From an uncultured Lachnospiraceae bacterium (lineage in GTDB: Bacteria; Bacillota; Clostridia; Lachnospirales; Lachnospiraceae), in the NCBI GenBank assembly GCA_947623185.1, contig CANQGL010000010.1, forward strand, positions 1 through 47,527: a stretch of DNA of 47,527 nt, written 5' to 3'. Made by a program: the position numbers and the translations under genes. Below are positions 16,540 to 26,069 of the stretch, in pieces. The notes under the pieces are model-generated. The model was given only the letters and a program-made list of their open reading frames with translations, was not told where the DNA came from and searched no databases. Within the stretch, counting starts at the first letter, position 1. Each line of letters starts with the position of its first letter.

Positions 16540-19500
16540 TCACCCATTATCCGGGTTCTCCCCGTCCCGTTTCTTCTTTCTTAATGCTATGACGCACGCA
16601 CAGCACATCGCAAACGATATAAGGAGCATGACCATATATCTTAGCACACCCGGATCGCCTGTCTTGGGCGTTTGCCTGCCCGCGTCCTTCCCATTGGCAT
16701 CCGACCTGCCGTGGTCTTCCGGCTGTGTTTTCCCGGAGTCTGTGCCCGGAGACATAATTTCCCCGTTACCGTTTCTTTGAACGCCGGTTTCCTCCGGGAC
16801 GCCCGGCGTTCCGTTCTCTTCCGGAGCCTTGTTCGCTCCCTCATCATTCGAAGTCCCAGGCATCGCCGAAGTTTCCGGTTCCGTCTCATATCCCGGACCG
16901 ATCCCCGATACGTCGTTACCGGTGTTTCCACCTCCGCTTCCGTTTCCGGAGCCGCCGCTGCCCGAACTTCCGCCGCCTCCGGATCCGGTCGATCCTGAAG
17001 GTCTGGTCGATGATGCGTCCTTCGGTATCACTGCGCTTATCGTCTGGCCGCCGTCCCTGTCTTTTCCGCCGTACACAACAAGCGTATTCCTCAACTCACC
17101 GCTGTCTTCCATGTCCTTTTTCGTTACCGTGTAGGACGCTCTCAGCGTCACCGTCATACCCGGTGCGATCTGCGCGATCTGTGCGGAATAACCGTCAACG
17201 GTATAGCCGTTTCCGGCAAGCAGCTTCGCCCCCTCAAGCAGTTCTGTCACGGTCACATACTGCAGTGTCGTGCCGCCTGAATTCCAGAGGACGATATCAA
17301 ACAGCGCCACATCGCCGTTTTTAAAGGCGCCGTCTTTCCCGCTTCCTTTGTTCTTAAGCCGGACCAGGGCAACCAGAGCGGTTTTCCTCTCGATCCCCTC
17401 GATCTCGGCCTCAGCGCTTTCGTCTATATGCGGGTCCTCCGGTCTGCCGTTTTTGACCGTCACGGTATTTGTCACGCCGCCTATCGCGTCCACATCCGCC
17501 TGCGTAAGCCTGTAAGCAGCCTTGAGTGTCACCGTCTGTCCCGGGGACAACTGTGCGATCACCGCCTTACCCTTTCCCTCAAGGGTGTAGGACGGCATGC
17601 CGTATTCCCCACTGCCGCCGGTATCCTTATTGTTTCCGGCCTCTTTTATATATGCGCCTGCAAGCAGTTCGTTTACGATAAGGTATCTTAAGGTCATGTT
17701 CCCCGTATTGGCTACGGTGACATCGAAGAGCACCTCATCTCCGGCCCTGAAGCTTCCGCCCTCGCCGGTGCCGCCGCCCTCATTTGCAACGGTCTTTTTT
17801 ACAGACAGGGCAGTTTTCTTTCCTGCAAGCGGAACCCGTATCTCTGCACTGTCCATGATCTTACCCGTGTAATAAGCGCAGATACGGTTTACCGGATCAG
17901 CTCCGGAGTCCATGTCTTCCTGCTTTATTACATAATGGGCTTTCAAGGTGACGGTTTCATTCGGAGCAAGGGATTTGATCTTCACCGTCCTGCCTTTGTT
18001 TGTGACGGTATTTCCGTTCCCTCCGACGCCCGCCGACACGAAGACCGCGCCGTCCAGCAGTTCATTCACATCAAGGTCCGTTAAGGTTATACTGCCGGTA
18101 TTCTTTACCTTGATCTCAAATTCAGCGGTCTCACCGGCAGTGAACTTGTGCCCGGTTTCCCCTTCCGGATAAACGATATACCCGGTAAGGGAAAGTTTAG
18201 GATTCCCTGTTGAAAGCGGGATTATGGCGCAGGCCTGTATCCCATCACCGGTTCCCTCCACAGAGACGGTGACCACATTTTTCAGCACTTCGCCTTTCCC
18301 GGCAAACTTATCAATGTCGTCCTGAGTGACTGTATACCGGGCCTTTATGGTCGCAGATTCCCCGTCAGCCAGATTTTTAACAGTGATCGCACCGTCACCA
18401 ACAAGTTCAAATTCAGCGTTCCGACCGCCAGCCCCGGAACCGTTTTCCCCGGCTTTTCCGGCTTTCCCTTGAATTATGGGATCTCCAAGTATCACAGCGC
18501 CATTCAACTTTTCCTCAACCGTGATATTTACATTGTCTGACGAACAGTTCGTCACAACAATGTCAAATTCGGCGGTCTCCCCTGCTTTAAATCCCGTTTC
18601 TCCGCCGTTCGTCAGGGTCTTCCGCACGGAGAGGATCTTTTCCCCATCAGCAATGGCTACATATGCCGTCGCGCTGGCAAGTACTTTTTCCTCCTCACTG
18701 TCCTTCACAGTAACAGTGCTCTGGATTTTTTTACCGCTTTCTTCGGCTTCCTTTATATCCTCCTCCGTGACCTTATACTCATAAGCTATCGTCAGCGAAG
18801 CGCCGGGCTTTAATGTCGCTAAGACCTTCCCGTCCGTTTGGCTGATGCCTGTGACACCCGGCGTACCGCTTACTGCTGCCCCGGCCATGCCGAAGGTATC
18901 GCTTATAACGACGCTTACTGTCAGGTTTCCCTCGTTGCGCACCGTATTGAGGAAAGGCACCACGTCTCCAGCAGTGACACCGTAACCGGCTCCGCCATTG
19001 CCGCCCGCGCCGATGAGCGCCTCCCTGGCGGCCGTAATTTTTGTTTCCGCCGCAACTGTCTTTAAGGTAATGCTGTCCTCTGCCTCTATCATCTTTCTGG
19101 ACATTCCCAGCAGGTACTCTGTTTCCGCCGAAGCTGATATCTTAACGCCGTCGGCGGCGATGTCGTCCTCGGTTACGAGATGCTGGACCTCAAATTCGCG
19201 GGCATTCTCCTCCCCGGGTTTCAGACTCGCGATCTTCCATGCGGCTGTGGCATCGGAGGATGCCGTGCCGGACGGATCGGTCCCTGCGGGCTCCGCGGTG
19301 TAGGATACCCTCACATCCGTCAGTTCCACGCTCCCCGTATTCTCCACCCTTACCGTACAGACGATCGTTTTCCCGTAACCGTATGCCGGGCTTTCTGCCC
19401 TGCCTGCCGTATTTTCAGTCACCGTCACCTTAAGTTCCGGCCTGTCGGCAAAGTGGGCCGCGGCGGTATCACTGGCTTCGGATACTCTGCCCTTTATCTC

Positions 19501-22467
19501 TTCCACTGTGACGGTATTGGTCATGACCCGCTTCGCGGCGTCTTCAGCCTTGACAGTATAACTATACTGGAACCGGTGTTGGGCGTTCGGCTTTAAGCGC
19601 AGTGCCGCCGTATCTGCGGCCTCATCCCACGAAAACCCGTCTCCTTCGCCGGACTGTTCCGTCTTGCTCAGATCAAATGTCTCCTGCCCCTGTGTATTCC
19701 ACGCGGTTATGACGTCCCTGATCTTTAAATCAAGGTTGGTGTTTCCGGTATTGCTCACCACGATCTCGTAATCGATCACATCGCCGCTTTCAAACACGGC
19801 CTTCGGGTTTTTGATCTCAATGCTGACGGTAAGCCCCGGTTTCCTATTAAGGTGGAAGAACGTATAGGTGACCGACTGCGGGTCGTACTCCGTGCCCGTG
19901 TCGCCCGTGACATCCACACTGCTCACGATCTGGCTGTGATCGTCTACATCCTCCTGCCTTACAACGTAGCGGGCGGTGAGGTCTGCTGTCTTCCCGGCCG
20001 CAAGTCCCGTAATGACCGCTGTCTTTCCTCCGTCGCTAACCGAATAACCGGAATCCTCGACGAATTCCAGGTTCGCGCCCGTCAGCCTGACGCTTTGCTG
20101 TGCGATATTTCCCGTGTTGGCGACGCTGACTGTTATCGGTACCGTCTCGCCGGCCTGAAACAACCTGTTCTGGTCTGTGTCCTTGCCAAGACTGACGTTC
20201 GTGAGCAGGCTCCGTTTTGCTCGCCCGGTCTCGATCGTCAGGGTATCCGAGGCGGTGTTTCCGGTTTCATTGTCCTTGATCGTCGCCGTGTTTGTTATCT
20301 TTCCGGCCAGCACATCGGCATCGGTCACAACGTAGGTATATACGAACGAAGTGACTGCGCCGCCGCTCATGCTTAACGTCCTCCCGGCGACCCTGACTCT
20401 GGAGTCATTGAACTCCAGTTTCCTCAGCAAATCACCGTAGTTCTGTATTCTCGCCGTATATTGTATTTTGTCCCCTGTGACAGGCGCCATCCCGGGATGG
20501 GTCATATTCACATAGGAAAGCTTGACATCAAAATTGCTCTTGGCGATCCTCGCGACTGCTGCGGCGGACTTCTCGATTACCGCCGTCTGCCTGACCTTGC
20601 CTGTCACATCGTCGCGGTCCTTAACGTTCAGATCATAACTGTAGGTGATCAGCGCGTCCACCGTCATGCGGATCTCGCCCTCACGGCAGTCATCGGCTGT
20701 GGCCTTATAATCCGCTACCGTGAAGGAGCCGTTGTCATTTGCTTTTATATTGGTATACTGCTTCCCGTTTATCGTCACGGAACGGAGTTCTTTTTTCTCA
20801 ACCGTCAGGTCGATCGTCCTGCTTTTGCCTCCATAATTGTCAACAAGCCGGGTATACGGCGTTACATCGACCGTAAAGGACAGACTGTCTCCGAGAGAGA
20901 CTCCCTCTGTCTTGCTGGGCGTCGCGGTGACATCCATCTCCGGCGGGTCAAGCGAGCGGACCCGCAGGGCTATCGTGTTATTGTTGTTGCTGGCATACCC
21001 GTCCTTCGTGAAGCCAAAGTAGGCGGCATAGCCTTTGGCGGCCGCCTCCTCAATTACCTTGTCCCAGTTTGCCTTGCCCCTGAACGCGGTCTCCTGCGTG
21101 TAGTTTTCGGATGTAGAATATTTGTCCTCCCCTTCACCCAGATCCACAAGGATGTGGTTCTTTTCCGGTTTTGCAAGGACGATCATCTGCACGCTGTGAT
21201 CGGCCTCGGACATGTAGTTCTGGACTGTAGTCTTTCCGTTTGGTACTGCTGTGAATTTATTTCCCGACGCACTGTAGGAACCGTTGTTCGTGCGCACATA
21301 GGCCACCTCGGAGCCGGTGATCTCAGCGTCCAGTATGAGGTCGGGCTTATAGGATACAACGACCGTATAGGTGTCGGAATAGACAGAAAACACGCCGTAA
21401 TAATGCGTGATCGTTACCACACCCGGCTTAACGCCGGTTATGGCCGCCGAGCGTGCCATGCCGAAGTCGGCGCTCCCGTTTCCCTTGACCGTGGCCGTCC
21501 CCGCATCACTGCTGAACCACCCGTAATGCGGGCCGCCTCTGTTTGAGACGATGGTGACGCTCTCCCCGACCAGCACGTTATAGACGTCATTATCCGATGC
21601 CGTCATCGCAATACCGGAGTCCATGGCCAGCGCATAGACGCCAGGCACGCTGGCAGAAAAGGTTATGTCGGTCTCATGCGAAGGCAATATATCCTCATTG
21701 TCCGCGTCAGAACCGCCGTCCGCATCTGAACCGCTTTCCACAGCAGCGCGGCCATAGCGGGATCCCGACAGACGGTACAGTCCGGTCCCGGTCATGGGAA
21801 TCTGTGTCCCAGTCGGACCAGCCCCATCAGCCCTATCGCCGCTGCCCGCATACACCGCAGTCACTTTGTCGGCATGACCGTCTCCATGGATATGATAAAC
21901 TCCGGCATTTTCCGAGCCGGACAGGTCCACGTTATGGAATGTCACGGTCACCTCACCCGCAGGCCGGATATCGTTCCCGTCAGCGTCAGAAATACGGATA
22001 TCATACGCGTACACCCGCAGGAAGTTCTTAAGATCTTTCTTCGCGGTTTCCCACAGCGATAACATGGTGTCCGCATATTCCTCATCTCCCAGCAGATCCA
22101 GCGCTTCAACGGAGATCGCCGCATCTTCAGGCAATATCCCTTCTTCCGTTTCCACCGTCACCAGGCCGGAGCTATCCGTGAATGACAGGAGGCTTCCGTG
22201 TCCGCCATCACGCTTACTGCCGTTGGTATCAGCTCCGGCCGCTCTTTCCGCATTCGAAGGGGTCGCAACGCCAAATGCCGCATCGCTCGGTGTCTCCTCA
22301 CTCCCATAGCGGGCGGACACGCTATCAGCATATTTTTGATTTGTTTCCACGCGATCTGCCGCAATGTCGGTAGTAAACTCGGCGCGTGTCTTCACCATAC
22401 CGGCGTCCATACCCGACAGCACGGTGGCTGCCGCCAATGCCACAGCGATGAATTTCTTTGCCTTCAT
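16540..22467 (-). CDS. very large repeat-containing cell-wall-anchored surface protein
   Basis: A 1975-residue secreted protein. Residues 1-29 are a signal peptide (basic start, hydrophobic core, cut before the TRAEF region). Residues about 30-300 form a unique head. From about 640 to 1800 there are nine or ten copies of a 110-140 residue beta-rich repeat of the DUF11/DUF7507 kind, each with a V-x-N-T-G motif (e.g. VANTGN, VSNTGN, VENTGS, VKNTGS) and an alternating T-V-T-x-x-D-I piece. Then follows a Ser/Gly-rich linker, a PKTGD sorting motif (1934-1938), one membrane segment and a KKK tail. It should be attached to peptidoglycan by a sortase, which is not in the window. Likely adhesin or cell-surface stalk. 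GGAGG precedes the ATG, but no convincing promoter faces it (see the invertible segment). Confidence 0.9.
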   Translation of the reverse strand: MKAKKFIAVALAAATVLSGMDAGMVKTRAEFTTDIAADRVETNQKYADSVSARYGSEETPSDAAFGVATPSNAERAAGADTNGSKRDGGHGSLLSFTDSSGLVTVETEEGILPEDAAISVEALDLLGDEEYADTMLSLWETAKKDLKNFLRVYAYDIRISDADGNDIRPAGEVTVTFHNVDLSGSENAGVYHIHGDGHADKVTAVYAGSGDRADGAGPTGTQIPMTGTGLYRLSGSRYGRAAVESGSDADGGSDADNEDILPSHETDITFSASVPGVYALAMDSGIAMTASDNDVYNVLVGESVTIVSNRGGPHYGWFSSDAGTATVKGNGSADFGMARSAAITGVKPGVVTITHYYGVFSVYSDTYTVVVSYKPDLILDAEITGSEVAYVRTNNGSYSASGNKFTAVPNGKTTVQNYMSEADHSVQMIVLAKPEKNHILVDLGEGEDKYSTSENYTQETAFRGKANWDKVIEEAAAKGYAAYFGFTKDGYASNNNNTIALRVRSLDPPEMDVTATPSKTEGVSLGDSLSFTVDVTPYTRLVDNYGGKSRTIDLTVEKKELRSVTINGKQYTNIKANDNGSFTVADYKATADDCREGEIRMTVDALITYSYDLNVKDRDDVTGKVRQTAVIEKSAAAVARIAKSNFDVKLSYVNMTHPGMAPVTGDKIQYTARIQNYGDLLRKLEFNDSRVRVAGRTLSMSGGAVTSFVYTYVVTDADVLAGKITNTATIKDNETGNTASDTLTIETGRAKRSLLTNVSLGKDTDQNRLFQAGETVPITVSVANTGNIAQQSVRLTGANLEFVEDSGYSVSDGGKTAVITGLAAGKTADLTARYVVRQEDVDDHSQIVSSVDVTGDTGTEYDPQSVTYTFFHLNRKPGLTVSIEIKNPKAVFESGDVIDYEIVVSNTGNTNLDLKIRDVITAWNTQGQETFDLSKTEQSGEGDGFSWDEAADTAALRLKPNAQHRFQYSYTVKAEDAAKRVMTNTVTVEEIKGRVSEASDTAAAHFADRPELKVTVTENTAGRAESPAYGYGKTIVCTVRVENTGSVELTDVRVSYTAEPAGTDPSGTASSDATAAWKIASLKPGEENAREFEVQHLVTEDDIAADGVKISASAETEYLLGMSRKMIEAEDSITLKTVAAETKITAAREALIGAGGNGGAGYGVTAGDVVPFLNTVRNEGNLTVSVVISDTFGMAGAAVSGTPGVTGISQTDGKVLATLKPGASLTIAYEYKVTEEDIKEAEESGKKIQSTVTVKDSEEEKVLASATAYVAIADGEKILSVRKTLTNGGETGFKAGETAEFDIVVTNCSSDNVNITVEEKLNGAVILGDPIIQGKAGKAGENGSGAGGRNAEFELVGDGAITVKNLADGESATIKARYTVTQDDIDKFAGKGEVLKNVVTVSVEGTGDGIQACAIIPLSTGNPKLSLTGYIVYPEGETGHKFTAGETAEFEIKVKNTGSITLTDLDVNELLDGAVFVSAGVGGNGNTVTNKGRTVKIKSLAPNETVTLKAHYVIKQEDMDSGADPVNRICAYYTGKIMDSAEIRVPLAGKKTALSVKKTVANEGGGTGEGGSFRAGDEVLFDVTVANTGNMTLRYLIVNELLAGAYIKEAGNNKDTGGSGEYGMPSYTLEGKGKAVIAQLSPGQTVTLKAAYRLTQADVDAIGGVTNTVTVKNGRPEDPHIDESAEAEIEGIERKTALVALVRLKNKGSGKDGAFKNGDVALFDIVLWNSGGTTLQYVTVTELLEGAKLLAGNGYTVDGYSAQIAQIAPGMTVTLRASYTVTKKDMEDSGELRNTLVVYGGKDRDGGQTISAVIPKDASSTRPSGSTGSGGGGSSGSGGSGNGSGGGNTGNDVSGIGPGYETEPETSAMPGTSNDEGANKAPEENGTPGVPEETGVQRNGNGEIMSPGTDSGKTQPEDHGRSDANGKDAGRQTPKTGDPGVLRYMVMLLISFAMCCACVIALRKKKRDGENPDNG

Positions 22468-22618
22468 GGATTATCGCCTCCAGTATATCACTCATTTATC
22501 TTTTGTGTACCTTCGCACAGCAAAAACCCTCTGTCGATGCTTTCCGCATTTACAAAAGAATTCTCTTAAATATCCACTAACGTGGTTCCTATCATGTTTA
22601 TTGTTTTATTGTGAAAAG

Positions 22619-22668
22619 CCGGATGATGGCGGGGAAGAAATTGTCTGAGGTTCACGGGTTTCATCCGG
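22619..22668. other. inverted repeat in the untranslated region before the surface-protein gene
   Basis: CCGGATGA (22619-22626) and TCATCCGG (22661-22668) are perfect inverted copies with a 34-base loop. It would form a hairpin in a long leader of the surface-protein mRNA. No T tract follows. Role unknown. Confidence 0.4.
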
Positions 22669-22777
22669 GTTTTATCCCTTAAAAAAGCGTTTTGGGCTAA
22701 CCGGAGGTATATGATCCGATGCTTCTGCAAATCATAACGGTATAGGTACAATTCATAATAAATTCTGACGATCTGTC

Positions 22778-23200
22778 CTGTCGTAGAGTGTTATACTCTA
22801 CGACAGAACTCTAAGTTTTTCCCTTAAATCAAAGGAAAGCCCGAAAGTTCTGACGGCGTTTGCTGACGGCTGATAATTCCGATAGCCGCTGAATATTCCG
22901 GTGTTTTAATTCCATGAATAGTCTACATGGAGGTCCACGGATAAACGTTTTTCCTCGTCTTACATGATCATTCCTCCCTTTTCCTCATGACGGCAATTCT
23001 GACGGTCTATGGCTTCCCGATTCCGGACAACAGAAGGACAATTCTTCTTAAAAACTGGTCTCCGCGCTGCGGAGTTCTGTTATCGGCCTGATTTTTAGGC
23101 CGTGTGTATTGACAAATCACCCATTTTTTTGTAAAATTCTTTTGATAAAAGCATTTTGGGACTTTTTAAACATGTCGTAGAGTATAACACTCTACGGTTT
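22778..23200. other. candidate invertible promoter segment flanked by inverted recombinase-like sites
   Basis: Left site 22778-22806: arms CTGTCGTAGAG and CTCTACGACAG around the spacer TGTTATA. Right site 23172-23200: arm ATGTCGTAGAG, spacer TATAACA, arm beginning CTCTACG. A 23-base core (22782-22804 and 23174-23196) is identical when one copy is reverse-complemented, and the spacers are exact complements. Eleven-base arms around a seven-base asymmetric spacer is the layout of a tyrosine-recombinase crossover site. Between the sites is a strong promoter (23109-23137). No gene of note lies inside. The bases 22468-22777 hold only the surface gene's leader. Confidence 0.55.
23109..23137 (+). promoter_or_regulatory. 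strong promoter inside the candidate invertible segment
   Basis: Perfect TTGACA (23109-23114), 17-base spacer, TAAAAT (23132-23137). In the present orientation it fires rightward and meets the hairpin and T tract about 35-60 bases later. Two small hairpins lie just upstream (about 23059-23074 and 23084-23102). Confidence 0.75.
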
Positions 23201-23203
23201 TTT
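23174..23203 (+). terminator. hairpin with T tract at the right recombinase-like site
   Basis: CGTAGAGT and ACTCTACG pair around ATAAC; the copy at this site is followed by GGTTTTTT, so on the plus strand it is a good intrinsic terminator. The matching hairpin at the left site has no T tract on its outer side in either direction. Confidence 0.7.
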
Positions 23204-23295
23204 CGCCCAAAAATGAGGTAAATCCCCTCTATAAGATCCAGGGATCGTATTTCATTTGAGTCAGAATTCTTTATTGTAATTGTGATAGAGAAATA

Positions 23296-23323
23296 TTGAT
23301 AAATGAGACAGATTTGTTATAAT
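23296..23323 (+). promoter_or_regulatory. promoter before the frameshifted hypothetical gene
   Basis: TTGATA (23296-23301), 16-base spacer, perfect TATAAT (23318-23323). A GGAGGG lies at 23356-23361, rather far (15 bases) from the ATG at 23377. Confidence 0.6.
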
Positions 23324-23376
23324 CAAGACAAATCTTTCCGAAAAATGTGGCATACGGAGGGAAAACAGCATTATAT

Positions 23377-23872
23377 ATGAGATCAGATGCAATAAGTCCC
23401 TATTCCGAAGGACAGGATACCTTCCGTTCTTAAGGTCAATAACATATGTGTCAATGAATACGCGGAAGCGTATATGAATCACCCGCGTTTTCAGACAGAT
23501 AAAGTCTGTTCACCGGTTACGGTGGTGCTATGTTCGTTACGGGAATTGGGATTTGAAAACGGCACCGTATATGCGGATATTTTCGCACGGGCCGACGAAC
23601 TGGGCCTTCAGCCGTGCCAGCCAGACACGGGATTGTTTCTTCGGCTGTCGTATACAGACCAGGCGCAGAGCAAAGACAGCGTTTTGAGCGGGACCCACCG
23701 CGCCCCGGACAGCGCAGTCACAGTATTATCGGAATTTCTTGAAGAAGACGACGATTTCCCAAAAGGGTTATATCTTAGAAATGTAGGCGGAACGCTGTGG
23801 CTCCGCGGTTATGTCTGCGATAATACATATATCTGGGCTCCAGAGGACGTATTTGCATTTGAAAAACGCTAA
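23377..23872 (+). pseudogene. conserved-hypothetical-like gene with a one-base frameshift
   Basis: The open frame 23474-23872 (132 codons; motifs CSLRELGFENG, RADELGLQPCQP, LFLRLSYTDQ, KGLYLRNVGGTLWLRGYVC) continues upstream in frame without a start until a stop near 23390. A separate 18-codon frame begins at the ATG 23377 and stops at TAA 23431-23433. Removing one base of the CCGTTCTTAA stretch would join them as one protein of about 164 residues (…GQDTFR-LKVNNICVNEYAE…). So the gene is probably broken by a single base. Function not recognised; the style resembles small cytosolic proteins found in Lachnospiraceae genomes. Confidence 0.6.
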
Positions 23873-24006
23873 GTTAAATACCTGTATTTTGTCAACTTTT
23901 CAATATAAATATTCTCTCAAAAACCAAACTTTTCAAAAACTGAGTTTTTGCGTCGTACCTGTCGGGAAACGCGGACTGCCGGCAAACGACCGGCAAAATT
24001 CCTCCC

Positions 24007-24618
24007 TCACACCGCGATCCGCAGCACGAACCAGATCAGAAAAACTGCAAAGACTGCGCGGAAGCACAGATAAACATAGTCGATGAACAGACAGATCCCA
24101 AACCGGGTCCGATCATCCTCAAAGAAACGACCGGTTTTGTTGATATGGACGGCTTCCACCGCATGCATGACGAACGCCGCACAGTACATAACATAATAAA
24201 CCGACAGCATCAGTCCCAGAAACGCCGCGGAGTCATGCGGCAGCGGCGCCCTTAGATCGACGTAGATCAAGACAGGAAGCAACAGCAGGACGATAATGCC
24301 CTCGAGCATCCGGTTGGTGGACAGCTCAAGGGAGAACCGTATCTTTTCAACATCATTCTTTGAGGAATAAACGGTGTAGTTCCGGTTCTCGGTCACATAC
24401 TCCCAGTTCTCCAGATTCTTTATACCTGTCGGGATCCCCGGGGCTTTCGGCACGATGGAATAATAAAGATCCTGCGGCTCGCCAACGCGAAATTTTTCAA
24501 AAAGCCATCCGCTTTCCGTCAGGATCCAGCCCTTCCTCGCCAGTCCTTCATAGTACCGGACCGTATCGGAAATCGATAATAAAGAAACCGTATGAAACAG
24601 TCTTCTCTTACACTCCAT
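24007..24618 (-). CDS. DUF2812 membrane protein
   Basis: A 203-residue protein with a cytosolic N-terminal part (VRYYEGLARKGWILTESGWLF, then FRVGEPQDLYYSIV), the usual DUF2812 pattern, and about three to four membrane segments in the second half (around 97-118, 125-150 and 175-200). DUF2812 genes often follow a PadR regulator; none is present here. A GGGGAGGGG site precedes the ATG. It lies downstream of radA in the same direction but 63 bases away. Function unknown. Confidence 0.75.
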   Translation of the reverse strand: MECKRRLFHTVSLLSISDTVRYYEGLARKGWILTESGWLFEKFRVGEPQDLYYSIVPKAPGIPTGIKNLENWEYVTENRNYTVYSSKNDVEKIRFSLELSTNRMLEGIIVLLLLPVLIYVDLRAPLPHDSAAFLGLMLSVYYVMYCAAFVMHAVEAVHINKTGRFFEDDRTRFGICLFIDYVYLCFRAVFAVFLIWFVLRIAV

Positions 24619-24681
24619 GGTGTCTTACCCCTCCCCTGTAATATTTTTGTCTTATGCATCGAACCGATCGACCCAGACCGG

Positions 24682-26055
24682 TCAGATCAGCGCGATCGCC
24701 TCTCTCACGTTCTCCACTCCGATCAGCCGGATCCTTTTTTCATCCTTGATCTTTGCAAGATTCGCCTTCGGCATCACGCAGGCGGTAAAACCCATCTTGA
24801 CCGCCTCCGCCACCCGCTGCGCCGCCTGGGAGACGCCGCGGACCTCGCCGGACAGCCCGACCTCGCCGAAGATCAGCATCCCCGGATCGACCTCCCGGTT
24901 CTTGAAGCTGGAGACCAGCGCCATCACCACCGCCAGATCGAGGGCCGGTTCGTTCATCTTCATGCCGCCCGCGATATTCACATAGGCGTCGTAGCGGCTC
25001 ATGGCAAAACCGCATCGCTTTTCAAGGATCGCCAGCAGGATGTTGATCCTGTTGTAGTCGACGCCGTTCGCCGTGCGCCTGGCCATCCCGAAATTCGTCG
25101 CAGTGACGAGGGCCTGCACCTCCAGAAGGATCGGCCTGGTCCCTTCGAGCGAGCAGGCGACCACCGCGCCGGACGCCTCTTTCGGACGCCCGGAGATCAG
25201 CATCTCCGACGGATTCTTCACCTCGGCAAGTCCGCTCTCCAGCATCTCGAACACACCGATCTCGTTCGTGGAGCCGAAACGGTTCTTGACCGCCCGCAGA
25301 ACGCGGTACGATCCGTTCCGATCGCCCTCAAAGTAAAGCACAGTATCGACCATGTGCTCGAGCACGCGCGGCCCTGCGACCACGCCCTCTTTCGTGACGT
25401 GCCCGACGATGAACACCGTGATCCCGAATCCCTTGGCGATCTGCATCAGCGCGTTGGTCGACTCGCGCACCTGGCTTACGCTGCCGGGAGCGGACGCGAT
25501 GTCCTCGCGGTACATGGTCTGGATCGAGTCGATGACGACGATCTCCGGTTTCGTATTCTCAAGCACACCCGCGATCGTATCGAGATTCGTCTCGCACAGG
25601 AACAGAAGGTCCCCCGCGATCGCTCCGATGCGGTTTGCGCGCATCTTGATCTGCTTTAAGGACTCCTCTCCCGATATATAGAGCACATGCTTTCCGGCCG
25701 CGGCCAGATTCCGGCAGACCTGCAGAAGGATCGTCGATTTCCCGATGCCCGGATCGCCGCCCACCAAAACGAGGCTGCCTCTCACGATCCCGTTTCCCAG
25801 CACGCGGTCGAGCTCCTCAAAGCCGGTCGGCGTGCGGTCCTGATCGTCCAGTGAGATCTCGCCGATGTGAACGGGGGCGGCGGCCCGCCCCGGAGCACGC
25901 ATGGAGACGACGGCCTGCTGCTTCTTCCCGGCGGCCGCCGGTTCCTCCACGAACGAGTTCCACTCCTTGCAGGCGGGGCACTGGCCCATCCACTTCGCGG
26001 ATTCATAGCCGCATTCCCTGCAGAAAAACACCGTATTGCTCTTTGCCTTCGCCAT
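24682..26055 (-). CDS. radA: DNA repair protein RadA
   Basis: A 457-residue RadA (Sms). A C4 zinc motif lies at Cys12, 15, 26 and 29. The RecA-like core carries Walker A GDPGIGKST (100-108) and the RadA-specific KNRFG motif (257-261). The C-terminal third is a Lon-like domain with DLAVVMAL. RadA is a branch-migration helicase that processes recombination intermediates in repair and transformation. The length is normal. It sits 14 bases downstream of the endosialidase-like gene, the common neighbour set clpC-radA in Firmicutes. Confidence 0.97.
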   Translation of the reverse strand: MAKAKSNTVFFCRECGYESAKWMGQCPACKEWNSFVEEPAAAGKKQQAVVSMRAPGRAAAPVHIGEISLDDQDRTPTGFEELDRVLGNGIVRGSLVLVGGDPGIGKSTILLQVCRNLAAAGKHVLYISGEESLKQIKMRANRIGAIAGDLLFLCETNLDTIAGVLENTKPEIVVIDSIQTMYREDIASAPGSVSQVRESTNALMQIAKGFGITVFIVGHVTKEGVVAGPRVLEHMVDTVLYFEGDRNGSYRVLRAVKNRFGSTNEIGVFEMLESGLAEVKNPSEMLISGRPKEASGAVVACSLEGTRPILLEVQALVTATNFGMARRTANGVDYNRINILLAILEKRCGFAMSRYDAYVNIAGGMKMNEPALDLAVVMALVSSFKNREVDPGMLIFGEVGLSGEVRGVSQAAQRVAEAVKMGFTACVMPKANLAKIKDEKRIRLIGVENVREAIALI

Positions 26056-26069
26056 GATCCGTTTCCCTT

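Noticed and set aside
22467..22540. Extended -10 like box (TGATATACT) just before the surface-protein gene
   Set aside because: It overlaps the ribosome site, so a transcript from it would start after the site; there is also no -35 box.
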